DNA of 64,000 bases from Tricholoma matsutake (lineage: Eukaryota > Basidiomycota > Agaricomycetes > Agaricales > Tricholomataceae): positions 1,550,001-1,614,000 of the forward strand of contig AP026541.1 of the NCBI GenBank assembly GCA_026075535.2, in the 5' to 3' direction. This document shows, one piece after another, positions 22,159 to 35,083 of this stretch. Under the pieces are notes generated by a model. It was not told the DNA's origin, searched no databases, and worked only from the letters and a program-made list of their open reading frames with translations. The translations under genes and the position numbers were made by a program. Numbering within the stretch: position 1 is the first letter of the stretch; each line of letters begins with the position of its first letter.

Positions 22159-24188
22159 ATGATAAATCAAGCCAATTTTTGGAACGAGGTACAACACTTG
22201 TCTTGCCTGCTTTCGCTTTTTGCTTGTCTAATTCTCACAGACTAGCTCACATTGGAATCAACATCGCGCGGGATGGGCTGCTTCAGGCGGATGTGCATTG
22301 TTAACGGTGCTCATTACAACCTACAGTGTCATGATGCACGCACTGTCAGACTCACATTCGTTTAAAATTACGATCATATGCTCATGTTACTAAACAAGAA
22401 ATTACCGTGTCCCCGCAGAGCAACGACAAATGTAGAGATTTTGTTAAATCTCCGTAAGTATGAGCTGCTCACATCACTCTTTTTATAGTATCCGAATTCT
22501 CTACATGCCTCCAGTACGTTTCGCGTCAAAAGTTCGACATCCAGTCGTTCATCAGGATCACAGGTAGTTGCCACGATATCCTTCTTTTCCTATCGTTTCT
22601 TCCGCCAATATACGTACTATTCTGTTAGCGAGGTTGGTGAGTACTTGTGTGTTTCTCTGATTTTCGCACAGAACCCTGATCACTTTCTTGACCATGCTAG
22701 TCTACGAGGCGACTGTCGTGGCAGCTTTCATGATGCTGCTCATCGAATCATTTGCATCTACTGCACATGCCAGTACAAGTGGTGAAGCTCTACTGCGAAA
22801 GGACAAATGTTCGCTTCCTTTTCCCGTAAGCACAGATTATGAAATAATTACGATTGCCCTATAACATGCTTTCCTAGTTCTGTTGTTGGCGCTATCGGCC
22901 CACTAAGGCCTATTTCATGTACATGATCAAGGTAGGCCGCTGCTAATTATGCTTCATTCTTGAATATTAATTCTCAGCAGTGGAGTGTTATGCAATATAC
23001 CATCATCCAACCAAGTGAATATTGCCCTGAAATGCTACCTTCCACTCTGATGTCCTTGATTGTTTAGTCATATGCGTGATCAGTGTTGTCACTCAATCAT
23101 TTAATCTCCTCTGTATATCATCATTTTCTCCCCGATTCGCCAATATGTATTTGACCATTGTTTCCCTTCTGAGCAACGCGTAAGATTTCTATCGTACAAT
23201 AGGGTGTTTGGCTGAGAATATTTCATAGAATTGCTGTTTATGGACTGGTGAGTGAGGAGTTCAGGAGTTGGTCGTTTGCCTGACACTCTCTTTGAGGTAA
23301 TCTTTTATAATTTGACCAAGGCCGACCTCAAAGGCAAGCGACCAGGGGCGAAGTTCTGGTGTGTCAACATCATTGTAACGGTTCCGTTCATACAACAGCT
23401 TTTTGTGAGTGCCTTTTGCATCCCGGACAGTTTTATGTGAATGGGATTCCCGTTTGTAGTTTTCCATACTACAAGGAGCAGGTGTCTTCAAAGGTACTTG
23501 TTTTCGGACTATCCCACATGCAAATTAACCTGATGGAACTATTTAAGCAACTACATTTTGGACATCTACCAACGTCGCCAACGGGCTTGATGCTTTGTCC
23601 ATGTCTGCAGAGGTAAACCATAGCATACTGTAGTTCGCACAGATAGATTCTGATTCTCGTCCTGAGATGGTAATTTTCAGCCTTTTCATGGCGTGGGCTT
23701 TCCCAGTCTCGGAGTATAAAAATGCTCACCAACCCAAACAACGTGCATGGAAGGCATTATGGGATAGTGTCAACTTCTGTGAGTCATTGGCTTGCTCACG
23801 GAGAATAATTCACCAATGGCGCGTAGCGGATTTCGTTGTCGAAACTTGGCGCTCAATCAAGTTCTTCGTTGAATATGTGCGGGACAACTTGAAGCCTGGG
23901 GCATGCGGCTCCCATACGGTCACACGGAAGACAGACCACGCTGGGCCCACGAAAAAAAATTTCGCTGAAGCTTTCATGAAGAGGAGGTCTTCAATGCTTG
24001 GTGAGCGCTGGAAGGGGATATCGCGATTCGACCGTTCCCGTGGACCGGGTAGTGCAAAGGTAGACTCAGTTACTATATCTATGAAGGAAGTCTGGGAAGC
24101 CCCTTTGCCTCCTCTCGATGGGGGACAACAGGAGTCTATTGAAATAGAATTAACGGCGGGCCAACCGGGCGGAGACGGGGAGGCATAA
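22159..24188 (+). CDS. Organic solute transporter Ost-alpha / TMEM184-type seven-helix membrane protein, 15 exons
   Basis: No single frame shows this gene. Exons 22159-22188, 22241-22344, 22399-22431, 22489-22513, 22564-22636, 22701-22825, 22878-22931, 22981-23014, 23068-23179, 23229-23247, 23297-23404, 23460-23493, 23548-23612, 23667-23778 and 23827-24188 join in frame to 429 residues. Family blocks read through the junctions: EQRQIIRILYMPPV, SFFSYRFFRQYTYYS, PFPFCCWRYRPTKAYF, ALRKDK-like ALLRKDKCSLP, VIFYNLTKADLKGKRP, FWTSTNVANGLDALSM and FMAWAFPVSEY. About seven hydrophobic segments span the first 300 residues; the C-terminus is hydrophilic. Fungal members are membrane proteins of poorly known substrate. 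Several exons are 19-34 nt. Exon 3's start (AAG acceptor at 22398) is the least certain point. The last intron (48 bp) is a frame-preserving multiple of three. Confidence 0.88.
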
Positions 24189-24714
24189 GGTGCAACGTTC
24201 TACTATCTCTTCTAGTGTTTTGTTAGCAATTATCTACAACTTGTCTGGTCAGTCCATCTAGTACTATGTTTATAATTTGATACCTACCTACATATAGAAA
24301 GCCTTGAATGACTAGAGAAAACATCTTTGTTTCGTGTTGCCAGCGATAATGGGACTGGGAGTTCCTTGATTTATTCGGAATAACGTCTCAGGCCCGGGCA
24401 TACAGGACAACATCTACCATATTTACATATTTAATCCTGCACACATTGCGGAGCTCGACGATTAATCTGTGGCAATCGAGTAATGTATAGCGACTGGCGA
24501 AGTAACATCCGAGGATATTTCGGAGGAGTTGTAAATGTAAAATGGAGTTCAGCATCTGTATTGCTGTTAGTGCATATGCCACTACTGGGCGTCATATGAC
24601 ACCTCCACCGGATACTACAAGGCCATCGTACGTGGTGCAGAAGCAGTTATGTACGAGAGAAAGGGGTAATTCACAGGTCAGGACTCGAAGTGTGTATTGC
24701 AGAAACGCTCTTTG
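24189..24714. other. Tail-to-tail intergenic region
   Basis: Lies between the stop codons of the Ost-alpha-type gene (plus) and the decarboxylase/hydrolase fusion (minus). No gene or repeat seen; it should hold both polyadenylation regions. Confidence 0.4.
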
Positions 24715-26490
24715 CTATAGCCCATTCAGGAATCCGGTCAAGGTCTCTGCAAACTTTTCCGTCTCGTCAACGATAGGTAAATGCCCTGCACCTTGGATCT
24801 CCACAAATTTTACAGACCGTCCAGTAGCCCTTTTGTCGTTCCAAGTTTCGGCCAAGCGTTTCATACCGTTCCCAACTGCCCCGTTGCCGTCCAAGCTGCC
24901 CGCAACAAGCAAAACTTGCTCTATATGGCTTTCGAAAAGTAATTTAGAATAAGCAGTTCCACTCGCTGTGAAGCGAATAAGGTATCACGAGAAGTTAATA
25001 ATAAAACACCACTTACCGTCCAACAGATCGTAATTAGACAACGCCCCAGCCCCGGCCACGAACCCGTCCACAGGGGTTCCTTCCACCATCTCTCTCAACC
25101 ACTGAGCCCTATTAGCATGCTCCGTCTCCCCGTCTGCGCATTTCGATGGTGCAGCGAACCACCTCGAGACGGTGGCCTTGCCTAACTTCCCCATTCCCAC
25201 TTTCACTGCGTATTCAGTGCCTTTACCTACTTCTCCGTCCTTGACGCCATCTTGTAAAATAGAATCCGCACTCACGCCTCCATACACCATTCCTATCCTC
25301 CCTGCCCATGCCTCGCGGTTCCCGGGTGGCGTTTTCGCAGCCGTGTCGCATGCAACTACGCTGCGTGTCAGTTCTGGAAACATTTTCGCAAATGCAAGTG
25401 CAGCGGCGCCACCCTGAGAAACGCCGACAATGGCTTGGATGGGCGTTGGAATGTTTAGATGAGATAGAAGGCGCGTGATATCGGATGCTAGGGACTGGAT
25501 CGTCGTAGGCTCCTGGGGTAAGGTAGACTTCCCATGTCCTCGTTGGGAGTGGATGAGAATATTGTAAGGCGTGTGGACTTTTCCTATGTGGGGATCGGTA
25601 TGGTCCTGAAGGAGGTAAGGAATGAGATAACCCCATATTGAGAGGTCCGTGAGCAGGGAGTTCGAGAAGACTATCCACGGAGAAGAAGGAGAAGATGTGA
25701 TAGTTATAGCATTAATAATGTGGTTAGATTGAGGGATAGGAATGAAATGCTGAAATCACATTAGGAAGATATCTTTCGAAGGGCATGACAATCGCGGGAC
25801 GTACCTCTTCGCGATCCACAGGCCATGGGACATCGTCGTCGGACATGCATCCCACATCTAGTGAGATAAGAAAACGAGAGACCATATTATATGCTGCGGT
25901 CACCGCTGCAGCTTCCACAAGTAGATTTTGGACGGTCTCTTCGACATTGCCAGATTCAGATGTTGGCTCAGCCCAACTCTTCAAATCGTTTGTCAAGGAA
26001 TCTGTAATTTCCTTTCCTACTTTAACACCCCTAGTGCTCGCATCAGCGAACATCAAAGCCGACGTTTGCAGGGCCGACAGAATGCCAGAAGACGGCGGCA
26101 GCGGTGTAACCGTGTCCCTTATGACATAAAGCTGTGCTGTAGTTAATCCACACGCGCGTCCTACGTGCTCGTGGTGAATCCACTCAAACGCAGCGTGATT
26201 GAGAGCTGCTACACGTAAGATCTGATAAGCTGATCAATAAGTTTGATCGATAGATCAGAGAAAGAACCTACCATGAGCTCTCGGACATCCCCTGGAAGCA
26301 TTCCCTCAGTCCTGACGGCACCTAAAAGAAAGTTCCACCCAGCCGCGATTGGGGGGACGTGAAGCAGGGCCGCGTCGAGCGGGGTAATTCCGCGTTCACC
26401 TCGACGAATTCGTATAGCATCAGCAACAGGGGATGTACCTGGTGCGGGATAGCATCCAGTTATGAGTCGAGAGACTTTGGTCGTTGCCAT
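24715..26490 (-). CDS. Fusion protein: carboxymuconolactone-decarboxylase (AhpD)-like domain plus alpha/beta hydrolase
   Basis: Minus-strand exons 26490-26272, 26221-25805, 25749-25017 and 24965-24715 give 539 residues. Residues 1-212 form an AhpD-like domain: LILRVAALNHAAFEW-type helix (ILRVAALNHAAFEWIHHEHV), GLTTAQL, and a second helical pair ending RFLISLDVG. From residue 213 an alpha/beta hydrolase begins: LIHSQRGHGKS (277-287), nucleophile elbow GVSQG with Ser323, VLLVAGSLDGNG, and GAGHLP with His518. The latter half resembles 3-oxoadipate enol-lactonase (PcaD). The two domains meet at a phase-0 intron (25750-25804) with a GTACGT donor and no stop, so one protein is the simplest reading. 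Bacterial PcaL joins the same two activities in the opposite order. A role in aromatic-acid or lactone breakdown is inferred, not shown. Confidence 0.82.
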
Positions 26491-28260
<1,770 letters not shown>

Positions 28261-28840
28261 CTGACTCGAATGCAGAGATACAATCTGGTATGTATTTGTA
28301 CCGGTATAGTGTTTTTGGCGTATCTAGACTTATGTCCTTCTGTTACAGTCACAATATCTTGACCGTTAGCTGTTGTATTTTGAACCATAATGCATAAACA
28401 TTTATTATACCTCTTTAATACCTCCAACTGTGCCGATCAGTCACGCCGAATCCCGATGCAAGTTCCTCAATGGAAGTACTCTGCTTGACCTAATTCGAAG
28501 CTTTGGCAACAATACATGCTGTATCTGAGCAGTCTTTGTCAACACCACCTCAGAACATCTTTCTGGGGTTACAAGGCATGGCGGTCTTTACATGATGTCC
28601 ATAACATGGGTTAAGTATATGAGCGCCAAATCACAACACTGTCAATCCACAATCATCGCAGAATGTGCTAACTGAGTCTCAGCAGTTCGACTTTGAATGG
28701 AGAAGAGAAGTCAGCTATCATGCAAGGGACCGATGCAAGGGACCGACGCAACGAATGGTACGACATGCGGTCACCTTGCAAATCACACACATGATAGGTA
28801 AATACGTATACATCCAAATGACATAGCGCGTATAGGTATG
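28261..28840. other. Tail-to-tail intergenic region
   Basis: Between the TGS1 and VPS28 stop codons. GGGACCGATGCAAGGGACCGA is a short imperfect tandem repeat near 28726-28748. No gene seen. Confidence 0.35.
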
Positions 28841-29789
28841 TTATGAATTACTGTCCTTCCGGCCACTCAGACTCTGGAAGAATTCTGCATATGCGTGATC
28901 AACATCAAAAAGCAGCTACATCAAAGGGCGCGTCAACCTCGAAGACTTTAGATAAACTTCAACAACGGACCTGCCGTGATTGCTCCTCTGTGATCTCCTC
29001 AGATGCTTTCATCGCATTAAGCGCAATGAGCCTTTGGGTTTAGAAATGATGAATGAGGAATACTTGGTGATGAAGAATGGACACACCATCCAACCATCCG
29101 ACTCCGGCCTTCCCAGTCTTTGTTCCCTTTGAAACGTGAAAAGCTGGTGACGAGCTCTTGGAGCAAGGGATATAGCTGATCTTTCGCCCGCATGCGGAGC
29201 TTCAGGGCGTCCATGAAGGTAATAAAGCTCTGCAGAGATGCGTGCATGCGTAAGATGTACTGGCAGGACGTAGTGACCGCGAGTGGAAATAACGTACCTG
29301 AGTAGTCTCTGCTACCCATTTGCTCGTCTCTGGACCTGCTTCGCTCGAGTGCTCTACTGTTGCTGGAACGCCAACCTTTAGTCGATGGAGTGCTGCAGGG
29401 TGATCCATCTTCCGAATATATTAGTGAACACCTTGGAGTCTCAACAAGGATGGGGGGAATGAGATGAGTTACTGACTCGATATTTTGTCATAAATTCTTC
29501 GATCGACGGGACGCTGTCGCCCACGAGCCTCAACATGGTCTTATACTGCGCAATCAGGCGCGTACATGCTGGCGAGTATCTCTTCGAAAGAAAACATCAA
29601 TAGAATAGGGCTGAGTAGCGGGCCAAATGACGAGATGACCATAGTTACATACTGAGCTGCAGTGATTGAATCGCGAACGAACGCTCGTTCCAGGTAGTCT
29701 AGGGCAACGGTGATACCGTACAAGGTCCCGAGAAGATTGTATTTTTCGCGTTCGGCATTCGTGGTGTATAGTCGGACTTCTTCGTCCAT
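28841..29789 (-). CDS. vps28: ESCRT-I subunit VPS28
   Basis: Component of the ESCRT-I complex that sorts ubiquitinated cargo at endosomes, linking VPS23 (N-terminal part) to ESCRT-II (C-terminal four-helix part). Minus-strand exons 29789-29653, 29579-29477, 29408-29298, 29229-29087, 29031-28971 and 28915-28841 sum to 209 residues, the normal length. The order is MDEEVRLYTTNAERE, YLERAFVRDSITAAQY, CTRLIAQYKTML, VGDSVPSIEEFMTKYR, MDHPAALHRLKVGVP, then the C-terminal domain FMDALKLRMRAKDQLYPLL, LNAMKASEEITEEQSRQ and LLFDVDHAYAEFFQSLSG. The first intron uses donor GTATGT at 29652, which alone keeps AAQYSPACTRL in frame. An upstream in-frame ATG exists, but MDEEV matches the family start. Confidence 0.93.
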
Positions 29790-30120
29790 CGATATCGTTG
29801 AGAAATTCCTCGTATCAGTAATGCGCATCTTTCTGTATCTGCGTTGAACTGGTAGAGAGAGAAACATCGGCAATGTCCGTGCCGCTTCGGGCCTTCGGCA
29901 GTCAATTGATTATCGGGTAACTTATAAATAACATAGCTCAACGTCTGACATTTGAACTGCCATGTTTCGATGTCAATCAAAAACATTCCGAACTGTGAGA
30001 ATGTTCACTCGTGATACTCTCGTTGTCGTTCCAACCTTCCCTCGAGGTCCCTGGGGAGGCTATATCCAAGCTATATCATTGTTATATCCGAATTCACTAA
30101 TACTATACTTACGAATAGCG
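29790..30120. promoter_or_regulatory. Head-to-head promoter region of VPS28 and the small signal-anchored gene
   Basis: Divergent start codons are 331 bp apart. An open frame extends upstream of the plus-strand gene to 29962, so that gene could start inside this interval. Confidence 0.35.
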
Positions 30121-30687
30121 ATGCTGTCTTCCGAGCTCTTACCGGCACCGTTACGAGAGTTACGAGTCCTTATAATGTTCTGGCTGCTCGTGGTGCCACG
30201 TGTCAAAAATATTGAGGCTGCTGCAGCCCCAATTACCAGCTGTGACTCTTATTCGTATGCGTACACCTGTCCAGAGGCGGACAATAATGGCTACGTTCTC
30301 ATGGGCAGCCCTTACGCCCTCCCGCCCGAAGGCTCATATTCCATTTTCGATTGCGTGTATGTCTTGACATGTTCTCTTCCGAGAAATTTTATAAATCTGC
30401 GGATGAAAAAATACAGGTACGGATTACCTAAAACAGAAACAAAGCCGCATACGTGTCATTACTACAAAGTATCTCCACTTGCTCTTTTTTGTGTTTTATG
30501 TCTATAATTTTCTCATTTCTAGGTATCAGGCGAATACGGACTAGGCTCAGAACACACTTCATGCCCGCGACAGGCACCAACTTGTTTGGCAGCGGGGGCA
30601 CCCCGGTTTTCCGCGCTCGAGAAGGAGGAACTGACGTGGGTTGAGAATGGCAGGCACTTGTTGTGGTTGAAGGAGCATCATACGTAA
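30121..30687 (+). CDS. Small secreted or signal-anchored cysteine-containing protein, unknown function
   Basis: Exons 30121-30356, 30417-30468 and 30523-30687 give 150 residues. A hydrophobic segment (RVLIMFWLLVVP, residues about 17-28) after a charged start suggests a signal peptide or anchor. The rest has seven cysteines, including TSCDSYSYAYTCPEADNNGY, FDCVYG, HTCHYYK and TSCPRQAPTC, and ends in a Trp/Leu/His-rich tail. Cysteines remain in frame across both introns, which supports the model. Intron 1 (60 bp) is a stop-free multiple of three. A start at 29962 would add 53 residues and bury the signal, so 30121 is preferred. No family recognised; effectors and cell-wall proteins of fungi often look like this, but so do others. 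Confidence 0.55.
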
Positions 30688-31190
30688 CGGGTGATGCTAT
30701 GGATAATGGATGGCGCGTGGTATATGTAGACTGGGTCTAGGTACGTGGGTCGGATTCGTGGTTGTATTCGTGTTGACCACTCATCGTGTTTTGTTCGTGT
30801 CAGAACGCTTGAAAGACGAATTCATTTTCGGTGGATGACTCCAGTTCAACCTAACGAGTGAGCGTAAATGGGGAAGGGTAAATGAATCTTGGGTTGACAG
30901 TGGACTGCTTTGAGTTGAACCATGTATCCAATTTTGATTCAATTTGATTTATATATTCTATACTACGTAGTAGTCTCCACATCCCACATGCCGTTCTTAG
31001 CCTCTTACCCGTCTCTCACGCTGGGCCCATAAATTGTCACTCAGGTGTTGTAGAGTCCCGAGCTCTGCTCGTAGACTCGACGGCATAACGCGTTACGCGT
31101 CAGATCCGTGATCAGCACGTGGCCGTACTCATCGGCTCTACGGAAATTCTTGTCCCATGTGTTTTTGAGGACATCTGGGTATTGGGAAAT
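30688..31190. other. Intergenic region at the edge of the gene island
   Basis: No gene seen. It ends in the 18-bp minisatellite and marks the change from single-copy genes to the transposon cluster. Confidence 0.35.
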
Positions 31191-31283
31191 CCTGTCTGTC
31201 CAGTTCATCCAGTTTGTCCAGTTCATCCAGTTTGTCCAGTTCATCCAGTTTGTCCAGTTCATCCAGTTCATCCAGTCCATCCA
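31191..31283 (+). repeat. 18-bp minisatellite, about five units
   Basis: The unit TGTCCAGTTCATCCAGTT is repeated in tandem and is itself two diverged 9-mers (CCAGTTYRT type). Read on the minus strand it gives a periodic Asn-Trp-Met-Asn-Trp-Thr string of open frame (31041-31280) which I take to be a by-product of the repeat. Confidence 0.85.
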
Positions 31284-31803
31284 CCCAAATAAGTGTCAGC
31301 ATGAGTATTATGATTGTGGTTGCAAGGGGGTGTCAGCACCCAAATCCTGCACATCAGGTGGGGGGGGTCCAGAGGACCCACTAAAAATTTTTTGACATTG
31401 AAGTTTTGAAAGGTCTGGTCATGTCTAGGGTGCTCTAGAGCAGCTCCAAAACATGTTCTGTCTCTTGGTTTCCCCATCCAATGCAGCAGATACAGCCTCC
31501 AGCCCACACTCAGTGTTGTTCCTGACCTTCCCTAGTATATTATAATAATGCATTGGCATCATTGTACTGGAAATACCACCAAACCTTGTCAATTCTTTCA
31601 AAGTATTTAAATTGTTGGAACTTGGGTTTGCATGATGCTGTTCCCTGTTATTTGTTTTCTACATTTAGTTTTCTTAGGTTTCTCATTATGGTTGGCAGTT
31701 GTGGTAGCCTGACACATGATCTGTTTGCCTCATGAGCTCACCAAGGTCAAACAAAAATATCTGATTGGGGTTGTCTCACCTTTGTGAGATTACCAAATAA
31801 GTA
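31284..31803. other. Sequence between minisatellite and gypsy element 1
   Basis: No gene. Contains an 8-G run near 31362 and AT-rich unique-looking sequence up to the ATAGG target site. Confidence 0.3.
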
Positions 31804-31808
31804 ATAGG

Positions 31809-32502
31809 TGTTACAATTTTCCTTGTAACTCACAAGACCCGACCGACCCAACCGACCCAATGATCCCCTCCAGACAGGAGGCACGACCTGATTCATGCCT
31901 AGGGCATGTCCTTGACACCAGACACACACACAATGCATGCCAACTGCATGCATTCGATCCCCTTCCCATGGAAGGCACCCTTGATGCATGATGACTCCAT
32001 GCATCCGAACCCACACCCACACATGCTGTGATATGACAGCCCCTTGACATGAGGTCCATGACATCGGACTCTCATGATCGACATGCTGTGCCACAGCATG
32101 TCCTTGACATCAGATCCTTGACATCAGATCTGTGACATTGGACACCTCATGCTAGGCATGAGGCCTATTGTTTCTATTCTTACTTGATACGCATCTATCT
32201 TTCCGATTGGATGATAAGGACCTCCCTTGTAGTATAAGTACTGCAACTCATAGTAGGGATGTCCTTAGTTTAGATCTAGGCAATCTACAGCTTTAACTTG
32301 TGAACTTGTGAACTTACTTGAAACCACTAAGGAAGCCCCTTAGTGTGTGAACCCAAACAACTCTATGCAGAAGGCCTGCTAGAGTGCACTATCTCTCTTA
32401 TGTCAGATGCTCCAAGTAAGACTAGTGCCAAACGACTTGTCAAGGAAACACCTCGTCAAATGACATTGACTAGATTGAGTGGTTGAGGCTTTGCCCTTAA
32501 CA
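31809..32502 (+). repeat. 5' LTR of gypsy element 1 (694 bp)
   Basis: It is 74 bp longer than the 3' LTR. The extra stretch lies between two CATYGGAC copies (about 32070 and 32138) and carries the perfect hairpin CATGCTGTG-C-CACAGCATG (32082-32100). Most other differences from the 3' LTR are CG against TG or CA. It includes a GTATAAGTACTGC TATA-like promoter segment. Confidence 0.92.
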
Positions 32503-32650
32503 TAAGATCTAAACTATCTGCTAGCCCACCTACCTAGGTGTAGGCAATACGTCTCGATACACACCACAACAACCCGGGTCTAGACAAACCCCAGACTGAC
32601 CACCAAGAGAAGCAGAACCACAGCCAGGTTCATCTTGGTACCGATACAAT

Positions 32651-33713
32651 GGAAGACTAGTCTGTTACTCGACCCCAGCACAACATTGGTTCTACAGATC
32701 AACTGACAGACAAAGAGGAGATTTCCTCACTGATGGAGACTTCAAACAACCACACATGCCCCCACCCAAAACATCCACCCACTTCTTAACTGATGAAACT
32801 GATGATCTCTATAACGAGATGTCCGAACCCACAACCACACTGATGACATCCATGAAGGACATTCGAATCTGATCACCAACAGACTTCTCAGGAGAGCGGA
32901 CCAAGACCACCAAGTTCCTGCAGGAGATAGACCTGTCTTGCAAATCAATGACCAGGTCTATGACACAAATGACAAGAAGATCATCTTCATGCTGTCCTTC
33001 ATGAATGGAGGGACAGCGGCCGCCTGGGCGCAGGCATTTGTCAACCAACACCAGTCTGAGGGACTCAGTGAATATGCAGACTTCTGACAGAAGGTCTTAG
33101 AGGCCTTCTCACTGATCGATGATGCCGGAATGGCAAAGACTGAGATCAAAAATCTCAAACAAGGTTCAGGGAACCTTGAAGAATACGTGGTGAACTTCTG
33201 CATCCTGAAAGACAGGATGGGAATCACAGAAGACGCAGCCATGATTGAATATTTCATGGATGGACTGCACCCTGAATTACTGAAGAGGGTACATATGATG
33301 GAAATGGTACCCAACACTCTCGAGGGCTGGATAAAGGCAGCCTCGAAATATGAAGGCCAATGGAAATGGGCCATGGCAATCCTGGGGAAGACCAGGCAGA
33401 ACCAGAAGACGAAGGAAACGATGAAGAAAGGACAGCCCTCTCTTGACATCAACCGACTGACAAACCAAGAACACGTGAACACCTCCAAAAGGGATTGTGT
33501 TTCATCTGCCACCAACCCAGACACCGATTGTCCGACCACAAGGCTGGAAAGGACCCCACCCAGATGGGGTCAGTGCCTCCTCCTTACCGAAACCACTTCA
33601 CCCAGAAAAAGACTGGGGTGGACACCTACCAGAAGATCTGCATGATGCTGGATGAACTAGACAAAGAAGAAAAGGAACGAGCCTTCAACCTCATGGAGAA
33701 ATCAGGTTTTTAG
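32651..33713 (+). pseudogene. gag of gypsy element 1
   Basis: The capsid-like part is best seen at 33130-33470 (NLKQGSGNLEEYVVNF, FMDGLHPELLKRV, LEGWIKAASKYEGQW), typical of fungal Ty3/gypsy Gag. A zinc knuckle CFICHQPRHRLSDH at about 33495 is in another frame, so a frameshift lies near 33490; its last ligand is His rather than Cys. Stops interrupt the first 480 bp. Confidence 0.8.
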
Positions 33714-33730
33714 AACAGTGGCCTGATACA

Positions 33731-34159
33731 ATGCCAGTCACCGCTGTAGTCTCCCTAGGGTCTGTACTCTTAGCTACCATGAATAGACAATCTATGCACC
33801 TGTCTATTTGGGTAGCTGAGTCAGACAATGGGAAAGACATTGCAACAAATGTGCTCCTCGACTCTGGAGCAGGAGGAGTCTTTATTGACTCGAAATTCGT
33901 CGAACAAGAAGGGATCAAGACATATCCCTTAGGCCACATGATCCGGGCCACAAACGTAGATGGAACCCTGAACAAACAGGGAATGATCACCAGATGCATG
34001 AAAGGGAGACTCCACATCAACGGAAGGAGCTACCCAATGGAATACCTAGTCACCGGACTAGGCAAAGAAGTGGTAATCCTGGGCCTGCCATGGCTGCGGG
34101 AGATAAACCCAATCATCGACTGGAAGAAGGGAACCTTTGAGTTCCAAGACGAAGAATGA
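33731..34159 (+). pseudogene. Aspartic protease of gypsy element 1
   Basis: The catalytic LLDSGAGGVFID motif is at about 33852-33887, followed by VVILGLPWLREINPIIDWKKG, the conserved end of retroviral-type proteases in this group. Open for 142 codons, then a TGA at 34157. Confidence 0.85.
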
Positions 34160-34249
34160 TGGGCTCAAATCCAACGAATCTTGGAGAAGACAAGAAGAGC
34201 CAAATGGGCCCTCCTGAACACCCTAAAACTCCCCAGGGTCGACACTGAA

Positions 34250-34600
34250 AGGGAAGCACCCAACGACAAAATGGCACAAATTCGACGCATCATGGCCAAG
34301 ACAAGACAGAGGCTCTCTGAAGAAAAAGAGAGGAGCCTCCCCTGAGCCAAAGTGGCCATGGCAAAAACCAGAGAAAGACTCTCCAAAGAAAGGGAGAGAA
34401 ATCTTGCCCGAGCAAGATCAGCTGTGGCAAAGACCAGGGAGAGACTCTCCAAAGAAAGGGAGAGAAACCTTGCCCAAGCCTGACTGGCCATGGCAAAAAT
34501 GAAGGAAAGGCTTTCTGAGAGGAAAGCAAAGGAGCTGAATTCAGTCCAGAAAGCCGTCACAAAGACCAGGACCAAGGACACTCCTAAAGAAGACAGGAAC
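34250..34600 (+). repeat. 66-bp (22-residue) tandem repeats between protease and reverse transcriptase
   Basis: About four to five units of MAKTRERLSKERERNLARAR type, each 66 bp, encode a highly charged helix. Units are in frame with each other except for TGA codons at positions where sister units have AGA or CGA. 22 residues is two hendecads, which suits a long coiled coil. Confidence 0.75.
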
Positions 34601-35083
34601 CTTGAAGCAGCAAGACGTGCCATTGCCAAAACCTGAGAGAACCAGAAGAAAAGGCAACTGGAGAAGGGAAAGAACAACGAATGCGACAAGACACGGTGAA
34701 TCCTGCAAAAAGTAAAAGAATTGCTAACCTCCACAGGGGAGAGAAGCACTGGCAAAAGAAACTCGACAATGACACCACGGAACAGGACAATCAACCCTTG
34801 ACAGAGGACCACCCTGACCCATGATATCAGGACCCCAGATCATGGTACCATCAATGCTGAAGTACCTATGCCCAGGGAGACTCCCCCACAAGTGAAGATC
34901 GAGGAGATACCTGACAAGGAACTACTGGCAGACACCGGCATGGAAATATGAGCAATGGGAGAGACCCACAAATGAGATGTGACAGACCTCCTGATCACAT
35001 ATGTACGAGGAGAACCGGTCATTGGCATATTCAAACCACCAGAAGAACCACCCCTCACCAAGGAACACTGAGGACTGACCCAT

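Noticed and set aside
31041..31280. Minus-strand frame with a periodic Asn-Trp-Met-Asn-Trp-Thr string
   Set aside because: It is the translation of the 18-bp minisatellite; no start context, splice pattern or family supports a gene.
34165..34812. 215-codon minus-strand frame rich in Leu, Ser and Phe
   Set aside because: Antisense of the charged 22-residue repeats in element 1 pol; looks like membrane segments only because Lys/Arg/Glu codons reverse to Phe/Leu/Ser codons.
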